Positions 1 through 5,889 of a stretch of DNA of 9,834 bases are shown in pieces. This stretch comes from Thermoplasmata archaeon (GTDB lineage Archaea; Thermoplasmatota; Thermoplasmata; SG8-5), in NCBI GenBank assembly GCA_023136815.1, contig JAGLQM010000025.1, forward strand, positions 1-9,834, read 5' to 3'. The translations under genes were made by a program, and so were the position numbers. The stretch's first letter is position 1. The number at the start of each line of letters is the position of its first letter. The notes under the pieces are model-generated. The model was not told where the DNA came from and did not search any database. It was given only the letters and a program-made list of their open reading frames with translations.

Positions 1-41
1 TCCCGAACAAGGGTCTTGGCTTGGTAGTATTCTATATCCAT
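1..41 (-). CDS. 5' end of an unidentified gene (13 codons visible)
   Basis: On the minus strand an ATG at 41 opens a frame reading MDIEYYQAKTLVR that stays open to the window edge. The start is supported by an archaeal TATA-like element (63-72) centred about 27 bp upstream, the spacing expected for a leaderless transcript. Thirteen residues are too few to name a family. It lies downstream of the signal peptidase on the same strand, but its own promoter suggests independent transcription. The frame could be a chance opening. Confidence 0.42.
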   Translation of the reverse strand, partial: MDIEYYQAKTLVR

Positions 42-62
42 TTGATAATGTTAATTGATTAT

Positions 63-72
63 CTAATATAAG
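63..72 (-). promoter_or_regulatory. TATA box for the gene entering at 41
   Basis: Read on the minus strand the sequence is CTTATATTAG. Its centre is about 27 bp from the ATG at 41, matching the usual archaeal TATA-to-start distance for a leaderless mRNA. The rest of 42-187 is an AT-rich spacer with no other supported gene. Confidence 0.45.
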
Positions 73-187
73 TATATAGAAGAGGAAGCCGAAACTATTG
101 AAGCGGTCAGTTTTTGGTAATTAATCATCTTCCTCAGGAACCTTTGCTTCTTTTTCATCAAAACAAACTTTGATACCCTGGGAGCTC

Positions 188-1258
188 TCACTCCTTTTCT
201 GGTACAATGGGTTCAGATGGAAGATCCATTTCTGGTAATTCTTCGGTTTCCATGGAAGTTGTTGTGGAACTTGGAGGTTCCAAATCTGGCTCTTCAGAAA
301 CCTCTTCATTGACCGTGTTTTCATCCTTCCCAGGGTCAATTTCTTCCGGCGTCTGCTCATCTAGCCCGGTTATTGGCTCTTCTGTTTCGGTATTTTTCCT
401 TTTTCCCAGGAACTTTCTTGTCTTTGGAATAATATAATCCCATATCAATGGAATCACTAACAAGATAATAATCGTGCCGAATAAGCCGGTCCAGCTATTT
501 GACGGTGCCCTGCTGGTGTCTGCTCCGTTCACCCATAATTTGATGAGCCCGAACCACGGTAGTTCACCCCATGCCTTTCCGATTATCCACTCAGGTAGTA
601 CTGGCTCATACCAGCTATCCTGGTCGTGGTTAGGATTGTTATCGCCCTTCGTGATGTAGCCGCTATGAGGAATAATTCCCCCCGCCTCATAGTACCGGAG
701 CACCCTTCCCAGATTTATCGTGACAGTATCCTGCCTGTATCCATAATTGGTTATGTTAAACCAGGCGGTTGAGTCATATATCTCCAGCGAAGGCACATCA
801 AAGGAATAGTTTGCATAGTCAATTCCATTGAAATTAGGATTTACATGTGTGGTATTTATTTCAAGCCAGATAACAAGCCGATGTATGATTGGAATCACCG
901 GGTCACCGTTTCCCCGGTATTTCTGACCGTTTGGCCGGTAGATTACAACATCACCGTATGATCCATAGGTGGAATGGCCCATTTCCTCGCCCTGATAATA
1001 TGTCAACACATCCTCACCATAGCTGGCATTCACCTTTTTCACGAAGACCATATCTCCAGTGTCTATTACGCCGACATAGCTTCTATGTTCTGTCATGGAT
1101 GGCGGGTGCTCCATACTGCCGGATTCGATGACCACCATAGGGGGCCAGATACCACAATATGAGTACAGGGACAGCATTATGACAGCAATAATCAAAAAGG
1201 CCACCATAATGTCTCGGGTTATTTCTCCCATGTTCTTCTTGAGCTTTTTCTTGTCCAT
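188..1258 (-). CDS. Signal peptidase I, archaeal Ser-His type (S26B), with long acidic C-terminal tail
   Basis: Membrane-bound serine protease that removes signal peptides from secreted proteins on the outer face of the membrane. A 356-residue frame shows a Lys-rich N-terminus, transmembrane helix 1 at about residues 16-36, the catalytic serine motif ESGSMEHP (Ser48), a His in PIIHRL (His126) where bacterial enzymes have Lys, and an Asp-containing box ITKGDNNPNHD (Asp206 or Asp212). A second helix at about 257-277 is followed by about 80 residues rich in Glu, Pro, Ser and Thr, predicted cytoplasmic. About 75 residues separate the His and Asp boxes, longer than I expect for compact archaeal homologues. 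The start at 1258 is supported by the upstream TATA box. Met10 (1231) is an alternative, because TATAAA directly precedes the ATG at 1258 and could drive a leaderless start there. Family assignment is secure; the start is less so. Confidence 0.9.
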   Translation of the reverse strand: MDKKKLKKNMGEITRDIMVAFLIIAVIMLSLYSYCGIWPPMVVIESGSMEHPPSMTEHRSYVGVIDTGDMVFVKKVNASYGEDVLTYYQGEEMGHSTYGSYGDVVIYRPNGQKYRGNGDPVIPIIHRLVIWLEINTTHVNPNFNGIDYANYSFDVPSLEIYDSTAWFNITNYGYRQDTVTINLGRVLRYYEAGGIIPHSGYITKGDNNPNHDQDSWYEPVLPEWIIGKAWGELPWFGLIKLWVNGADTSRAPSNSWTGLFGTIIILLVIPLIWDYIIPKTRKFLGKRKNTETEEPITGLDEQTPEEIDPGKDENTVNEEVSEEPDLEPPSSTTTSMETEELPEMDLPSEPIVPEKE

Positions 1259-1270
1259 TTATAGGCACTA

Positions 1271-1302
1271 TCCAGGGATTACGAAACCAAAGACCATATA
1301 AA
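1271..1302 (-). promoter_or_regulatory. Promoter region of the signal peptidase gene with shared TAATCCCTGGA motif
   Basis: On the minus strand TTTATATG (1295-1302) is a TATA candidate predicting a transcript start near 1272, leaving a leader of about 14 nt. TAATCCCTGGA (1271-1281) lies 12 bp from the start codon. The same 11 bases lie 14 bp from the start codon of the surface-protein gene at 5067. No strong Shine-Dalgarno sequence is visible before 1258. Confidence 0.5.
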
Positions 1303-1677
1303 TAATCAATGATACAAAAAAAACTTTTCAAAAATATTATTGGCTTATCGATAGCCAACACTTACATTATTGTTGGATTGGTGTGTGTTTAATAAGGGCT
1401 CCAATTCCAGACATATGATAGGGTTGGGGAGCCCTCATTTTTGAACGTAAACTTGGTGTGTATATCATCTCTGTGCGGTTTGGAACACTTATCAATAAAA
1501 ACTAGCACGAAAGTTTTATTTGTCATGACAGGCTTGATGAAGTCGGCCATTGTACGAAGATTGTGATGATGCGAGTATTCATGATGAACCCAAATTCATT
1601 GTGATACGATGCAATAGTGATTCACAACGCAAACAATGGTCAACAAGTGGATGTCTTTAAAGGGTCCCTCCAGGACA
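1303..1677. other. Non-coding spacer with inverted repeats
   Basis: No frame here looks coding. Visible structures are an 8-bp inverted repeat AGGGCTCC/GGAGCCCT (1395-1402 and 1428-1435), followed on the plus strand by ATTTTT and so terminator-like although no plus-strand gene precedes it, and an AT-rich dyad AATAAAA/TTTTATT (1494-1500 and 1514-1520). GTGATGA and ATGATGA, resembling C boxes, occur near 1565-1590, but no CTGA partner lies at guide-RNA distance. TTTAAA at 1656-1661 is a possible plus-strand TATA box for the GC-rich block that follows. Confidence 0.5.
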
Positions 1678-1817
1678 GAGGTGTGTCGCCTTAGAATGAC
1701 TGGAGACCAACCCAGGCGTCCTACAAACCCTCGGCTAGGGTCAGGGCGCTGAGAGAGCCAAGCTTACTGTGACGCTTCCTGTTAATGCCGAGGGACACAC
1801 CTCCGGGTGTCCCTCGG
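1678..1817 (+). ncRNA. Candidate structured RNA, GC-rich block with mutually exclusive stems
   Basis: This 140-nt block is 60% G+C by direct count (84 of 140) inside AT-rich intergenic DNA. A perfect 10-bp stem closes 1678-1687 (GAGGTGTGTC) with 1794-1803 (GACACACCTC). Inside are a hairpin at 1733-1759 (GGCT/AGCC and TCAG/CTGA around a GGCG loop) and a weaker one at 1687-1717 (CGCC/GGCG, TGG/CCA). The 3' strand of the closing stem also belongs to a perfect 11-bp hairpin, 1788-1798 with 1807-1817, so the two folds exclude each other. TTTAAA (1656-1661) would place a plus-strand start near 1684. It does not resemble 5S rRNA, SRP RNA or RNase P RNA. Strand is uncertain: on the minus strand it would be part of the surface-protein 3' UTR. 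Confidence 0.38.
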
Positions 1818-2004
1818 TGTGGAGTAAATTTCTGCGAAATTTCTCCATTGTTGTGTCTAACGAAAGAATGAGATAATATCCCTTTGGGGATTCCCTCGGT
1901 GTGGAGTAAATTTCTGTGAAATTTCTCCATTGTTGTATCTAACGAAATTTTGAGATAATATCCCTTCGGGGATTCCCTCGCCTGTCGAGTAAATCGTTGC
2001 ACAA
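1811..2004. repeat. 82-bp tandem direct repeat, two full copies plus a degenerate third
   Basis: Copies begin with CCCTCG at 1811, 1893 and 1975, exactly 82 bp apart; copies 1 and 2 differ at only six positions. CCCTCGG also occurs at 1728, 83 bp earlier. Each full copy contains a hairpin with arms AAATTTC/GAAATTT, a TGC or TGT loop and a GGAG/CTCC extension (1821-1846, 1903-1928), then a second hairpin ATCCC/GGGAT with loop TTTG in copy 1 and TTCG in copy 2. Copy 3 is diverged and runs to the stop codon of the surface-protein gene (TAA at 2005-2007). The period is not a multiple of three, so this is not a protein repeat. Confidence 0.85.
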
Positions 2005-5000
2005 TTATTCATTAGACGAATCAACATTCTCTGGTTTTACAGGCTCTGCCTCTACCGGCACATTTTCCTCAGGAATTATCTCTTCAGGGGGCTCTTCAAT
2101 TTCAGGAACTTCCCCATCTGGCTCGACTGCCTCAACTTTCTCTGGCTTTGCTTTTTTGGTTTTAAGGTCATCCTCTGTGAAATTGTATTTCTTCATTGCC
2201 CTTTTTAGCTTAACCCTGTTCTTTCGAAGGTCCATGCGTAGAGAGCGATTGGCCATGTACAGCATGACTACAAACACAATCAAAATAATAATTGCCGCAT
2301 AGAATAACAAATCTCCCAGTGGGGTCGATGCTTCCTCACTTTCAGTGACATATTGCCAGGCAGTTGAATTTCCAATGGCCATCTCATCAATATTCTTTGC
2401 AGTTCCTGCCAATACTACTGAATAACTCGTATTGTATTCTAGCGAACCTTCAACCATGAATCTTACTCCAACTCCATCACCTCGCCAGGTGAATGTTCCA
2501 TTTACTTCAGAGGTGCCATTATAGAAGGAAAAAGCATCTTCCACTGATGTTCTGTTCATTTCCTGGTTGAAAATTATCTGAACCTGTACAGATTCAATTG
2601 GAATTTTAGCATTATCTGAAGGGAAAACACTCACAATCGATGGCTTTTCGGACGTTATAATTCCTTCTGTGGAGAAAATTAAGTTGAACCTATCTCCACC
2701 GATGCCATCTCCATTACCATCCAATCTGACTCCTTGAGCATCTTCTACAGTGCCCATTATTGTTAATGTATATTGCGTTGCTACGAGCAAATTGCTGTTT
2801 AAGACCAAAGTAAGGTTCATTGAATTGGCTGAAAATGAAGAAAGAAATCCCACATGTGGGGAAATCGAGATTCCATCAGTTACAGATATGGTGTCCATTG
2901 GTTTACTGAAATTTATGTAAATTGCAGGGGCGATTACAGGAACTTCCCCCGCACCTGCAGCGGGATAATGACTCAGAACAGTTGGGGGTTCCAGAGAGGT
3001 TGTGAAATTAAATGTAAATTTATCTACAATTTCTGAATCGCCATCTCCATCACCATCTAGCCTATTTCCATAAACAGATGATGCATTTGTGTCAAGTTCC
3101 ACGGTATATGGGGTATCAAACATCAGAATTTCATTCGGTTGGAACGAGAAAAGAGTATTGCCAGTATACCAGTTAATAACCCCATCTCCAGCATCCCATG
3201 TATTGTTTCCATCTGTATATGAAAAAGCATCTTCCACAGAATGAATATCCATGGCCATATCAAATCCCAGGTTTATGTAGGCACTCACTGGGACATTAAC
3301 GGCTCCAACCAGAGGATTTGTACCGACTACCATAGGCGATGGCGGATTTTCCCAGATAACAAAGCTCCAAATCGAATTGGATCCCATGGTCATTCCATCA
3401 ACACTTCTCGCCATGGAACCGTTCAAGGTAACAGTATATGGCTGCTCGATTTCAAAAGACAGGGATGGCATGAATGTGAATTCAGTTCCATCAACATTCC
3501 AGGATCCAGTACCATTGGCCATTGTGTAGGTTAATGTTGCATTTGAATAGGAGAAGGCCTGCTCAACCGAGGTTTGATTCATTGGTCGGGAAAAGCTCAT
3601 GATTAAGGGCATATATGGATCAACATTAATCTGCCCATCATAGGGAACTGTAGAAATCAAAAACGGCGGCCCTCTAACAGTCATAAAATACCATTCCAGA
3701 ACATCATCTGGCCAATTACCGCCAGTCCCGTTCCCGTCCTGGTTCAGGGGATTGCCGACAATATCAGTTGCTGTGCAGTTTACAGTCACAAAATATTGGG
3801 TCTCATAGGCAAAAAGACCAGTGGGAGTGAAGGTGGAAATATTTACAGACGGAAAATGGGTCCAAGAACCATTAGTAGAGTTCCACACAGTTGTTCCATC
3901 TGTGTAATCGAATGCATCTTCTACTGATGTCCAGTTCATTGTCTCGTTCCAGGTTATTTCGATTACTTCTGTTATGGAAACGTTTGTACCGGTTGGGGTG
4001 TAGTTTAGGGCTAATGGGGGAATAACTTCAGGAACAGCAGTGATATTTGTACCGTTCCATGGCTGCATTAATGGATAATTATCCTGATTTACGCCGCCAG
4101 ATATAGCATAGGGAGTGTCACCGATTCCATCATATCCAGGCAAATCCTGGCCTGACCCGAAGAATGCATCATTTCCAGAATAATTTGACCAATAATTTCC
4201 GCCCGAGGGATAGCCATTATCCCATGTGTTATTTCTATCATCATATGGCACATCTGTGTAATTTAAGAAATTATTATGATAAACGGTATTATTACTCGTT
4301 GTAACTATGCGAATGCCATGGGTTGTATTTTCAATAGTATTATTCAAAATGAGATTATTTTCAGTAAATGAAAAAATGTAAATTCCGTCAGTGCTGTTGA
4401 AAGCAGTATTGTTTGATAACACATTATAATGAGACCATCCTGCAATTCGGTAACTGGTTGTGCTGTTCGTTACACTGTTATACTCTAATGTGTTATTTTC
4501 AGATTGAGAAAGACGAATGCCCCAGCCATTATCATTCATTTTATTATCTATCACATTGCTTCGATTAGTCAAACGGAGGAATATAGCTCCGTTTCCTGTA
4601 TGATTATAGATTTTATTGTCATAAATAGTGATATTTTCTGAATGAAATAAGTCAATACCCCACATGGGGTTTGAATATAATGTATTATTGACTGCAGAGC
4701 CATTTGAAACATTGTTCAGGAACAGCCCAGATGTTGAAGCATAGGAATCATTGTAGGTTCCACTAGCATTATACAAGCTACAATTCCTAACTTCAAAGTA
4801 TTCGGTGGTATTTCCCACATAAACACAATAGCCAGCACCAGTACCATTAATATCCAAATTCTCAATAATCCAGGGGGTTCCTGCACTACCGTCTCCGGCA
4901 CTCGCAATCCCAGGAAAATCCCCATTAGAATTAATCCGAATGGGCGGATGCGATACCACTGGAGCATTAATTGTAACTTCAATCTCGCTAGAATCTGCAG

Positions 5001-5067
5001 CCGGAGCCAGCATTATTCCACTTAGCAATAAACTTAGCACAATGAGCAATCCCATTCCCATTCTCAT
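2005..5067 (-). CDS. Membrane-anchored surface protein: NosD-type beta-helix plus five Ig-like (Big_5) repeats
   Basis: A 1020-residue exported protein of unknown ligand. A signal peptide covers about residues 1-23. Residues about 40-335 carry short Asn-rich repeats of the NosD/CASH right-handed beta-helix, ending in the family's typical stretch GNYWSNYSGND...DGIGDTPY...NYPLM. Five Big_5/SbsA-type Ig-like repeats follow, starting near 346, 467, 576, 693 and 808, with recurrent T/SVEDAFSY or related cores; several contain LDGNGDG-like acidic turns that may bind Ca2+. One transmembrane helix lies at about 917-939, then a Lys/Arg-rich segment and a Glu/Pro-rich cytoplasmic tail. N-glycosylation sequons are abundant. 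The start at 5067 is about 28 bp from a TATA box, so the transcript is probably leaderless. The beta-helix suggests polysaccharide binding or cleavage, but no catalytic residues can be assigned. Confidence 0.85.
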   Translation of the reverse strand: MRMGMGLLIVLSLLLSGIMLAPAADSSEIEVTINAPVVSHPPIRINSNGDFPGIASAGDGSAGTPWIIENLDINGTGAGYCVYVGNTTEYFEVRNCSLYNASGTYNDSYASTSGLFLNNVSNGSAVNNTLYSNPMWGIDLFHSENITIYDNKIYNHTGNGAIFLRLTNRSNVIDNKMNDNGWGIRLSQSENNTLEYNSVTNSTTSYRIAGWSHYNVLSNNTAFNSTDGIYIFSFTENNLILNNTIENTTHGIRIVTTSNNTVYHNNFLNYTDVPYDDRNNTWDNGYPSGGNYWSNYSGNDAFFGSGQDLPGYDGIGDTPYAISGGVNQDNYPLMQPWNGTNITAVPEVIPPLALNYTPTGTNVSITEVIEITWNETMNWTSVEDAFDYTDGTTVWNSTNGSWTHFPSVNISTFTPTGLFAYETQYFVTVNCTATDIVGNPLNQDGNGTGGNWPDDVLEWYFMTVRGPPFLISTVPYDGQINVDPYMPLIMSFSRPMNQTSVEQAFSYSNATLTYTMANGTGSWNVDGTEFTFMPSLSFEIEQPYTVTLNGSMARSVDGMTMGSNSIWSFVIWENPPSPMVVGTNPLVGAVNVPVSAYINLGFDMAMDIHSVEDAFSYTDGNNTWDAGDGVINWYTGNTLFSFQPNEILMFDTPYTVELDTNASSVYGNRLDGDGDGDSEIVDKFTFNFTTSLEPPTVLSHYPAAGAGEVPVIAPAIYINFSKPMDTISVTDGISISPHVGFLSSFSANSMNLTLVLNSNLLVATQYTLTIMGTVEDAQGVRLDGNGDGIGGDRFNLIFSTEGIITSEKPSIVSVFPSDNAKIPIESVQVQIIFNQEMNRTSVEDAFSFYNGTSEVNGTFTWRGDGVGVRFMVEGSLEYNTSYSVVLAGTAKNIDEMAIGNSTAWQYVTESEEASTPLGDLLFYAAIIILIVFVVMLYMANRSLRMDLRKNRVKLKRAMKKYNFTEDDLKTKKAKPEKVEAVEPDGEVPEIEEPPEEIIPEENVPVEAEPVKPENVDSSNE

Positions 5068-5081
5068 GATAAAGCCTATAG

Positions 5082-5100
5082 TCCAGGGATTAATAAATTT
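5082..5100 (-). promoter_or_regulatory. Promoter of the surface-protein gene with shared TAATCCCTGGA motif
   Basis: On the minus strand AAATTTATTA (5091-5100) is a TATA-like element centred about 28 bp from the ATG at 5067, predicting a leaderless mRNA. It runs directly into TAATCCCTGGA (5082-5092), the 11-bp sequence also found before the signal peptidase gene. Confidence 0.55.
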
Positions 5101-5366
5101 TGGGGGTAAGAAACAGAACCACCACTTATTAGAGTTTCAAGCCTCCCTCGTTGAACGCAAAGCGTTCGACCATGATGCGGCAACAATGTCTGATAGATTG
5201 GAGCATCATACTGCTCAAAACATTTTGATAGCAATAGTTGGGTTCGGTGTCAAACTATACAAATATTGAGAACCCGACCTGATTGAACCATATCACAACA
5301 ATCACAATCAAAAGTTCCGTAATCTTCGTAATTAACTACATAAAAGCAAAGAGATTATGGTTGAAA
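5101..5366. other. Divergent intergenic spacer with three inverted repeats
   Basis: No coding frame is convincing. Inverted repeats seen are GAACGC/GCGTTC with an AAA loop (5153-5167), GAGCA/TGCTC with a 6-nt loop (5201-5216), and a 9-bp pairing with one G-U, GTTGGGTTC with GAACCCGAC (5237-5245 and 5270-5278), enclosing 24 nt. None has a following T-run, so they do not look like terminators. They lie between the surface-protein promoter and the ferredoxin promoter. Confidence 0.5.
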
Positions 5367-5369
5367 ATC

Positions 5370-5378
5370 TTTATTAAC
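5370..5378 (+). promoter_or_regulatory. TATA box of the ferredoxin operon
   Basis: TTTATTAAC here is centred about 26 bp before the ATG at 5400, which favours a leaderless start there over the in-frame ATG at 5388, only about 14 bp from the box centre. Confidence 0.55.
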
Positions 5379-5399
5379 TTCTACAATATGCCGCGCATC

Positions 5400-5573
5400 A
5401 TGGTAGCAGTAGTAAACAAAGATGAGTGTGTTGGCTGCGGTGTATGCGTGGATGCCTGTCCCAGTGAGGCCATAAAAATGGTGGACGACATTGCTGTGAT
5501 AGATGCTGATCTGTGCATAGACTGTGAGGCCTGCGTCAGCGAGTGCCCAAACAACGCAATCTCCATGCAATAA
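5400..5573 (+). CDS. 2[4Fe-4S] bacterial-type ferredoxin
   Basis: Small soluble electron carrier of 57 residues, the usual length for dicluster ferredoxins. Two cluster motifs are complete: CVGCGVCVDACP (Cys10, 13, 16, 20) and CIDCEACVSECP (Cys39, 42, 45, 49). By family rule each cluster takes three Cys from one motif and the fourth from the other. The frame extends upstream to 5283, but that extension resembles translated spacer and lies upstream of the TATA box. ATG 5388 (MPRI) is a possible alternative start. It is the first gene of a short operon; the next start is 29 bp after its stop. The redox partner cannot be inferred. Confidence 0.92.
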   Translation: MVAVVNKDECVGCGVCVDACPSEAIKMVDDIAVIDADLCIDCEACVSECPNNAISMQ

Positions 5574-5602
5574 TTTTGTGTGGGATGCTAAAGAGGCAAT
5601 AT

Positions 5603-5839
5603 ATGGAAACGATTTTCATACTGGCTAAAGTGGATGCTAGCATTGTAGACTCCGTAATAGGCTCAATCAGAGATGTCAAGGGTGTGAAAGAGGTTCATGC
5701 AGTTACTGGCTCCTATGATTTGTTCATAACAATGGAAGGGGAAAGTGTTGCCAAGCTTTTGTCCAAGTCAATAAAAGATATAGGTGCCATTGAAGGCATC
5801 CAGTGTACTGAAACTCTCGTATCAATTAATCTAGATTAA
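5603..5839 (+). CDS. Stand-alone Lrp/AsnC ligand-binding (RAM) domain protein
   Basis: A 78-residue protein made only of the alpha/beta effector-binding domain found at the C-terminus of Lrp/AsnC regulators; there is no helix-turn-helix. Recognisable features are the opening strand METIFILAKVD, the conserved HAVTGSYDLFITMEG segment (residues 32-46) with the family's G-x-YDL signature, and the closing strand TLVSINLD. Such stand-alone domains are known in archaea; family members oligomerise and can bind amino acids, but the ligand here is unknown. GAGG at 5593-5596 is a reasonable Shine-Dalgarno site for ATG 5603; an in-frame ATG at 5585 is less likely. No separate promoter is visible, so co-transcription with the ferredoxin is expected. 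The gene after it is convergent. Confidence 0.86.
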   Translation: METIFILAKVDASIVDSVIGSIRDVKGVKEVHAVTGSYDLFITMEGESVAKLLSKSIKDIGAIEGIQCTETLVSINLD

Positions 5840-5889
5840 TTCCTGGCAGATACATAATGGATCTTATTGAAGGTCGATATTCTTAGTTT

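Noticed and set aside
1565..1590. C-box-like GTGATGA and ATGATGA, suggesting a C/D guide RNA
   Set aside because: No CTGA D or D' box lies at the spacing archaeal C/D RNAs require on either strand.
1678..1803. GC-rich block as a 5S rRNA, judged by its length of about 125 nt
   Set aside because: It lacks the conserved 5S sequences such as CCCGAACAC and the expected helix layout.
1721..2002. 93-residue minus-strand frame across the tandem repeat
   Set aside because: It is a translation of the 82-bp repeat and the GC-rich block. The repeat length is not a multiple of three, so the copies are read in different frames, and there is no family resemblance or ribosome binding site.
1811..2004. Tandem repeats as a CRISPR array
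   Set aside because: The 82-bp units are contiguous and nearly identical along their whole length, with no variable spacers between short repeats, and no cas gene is present.
5283..5399. N-terminal extension of the ferredoxin from ATG 5283
   Set aside because: It would add 39 residues unlike any ferredoxin, and the TATA box at 5370-5378 lies inside it. The 57-residue form has normal length.
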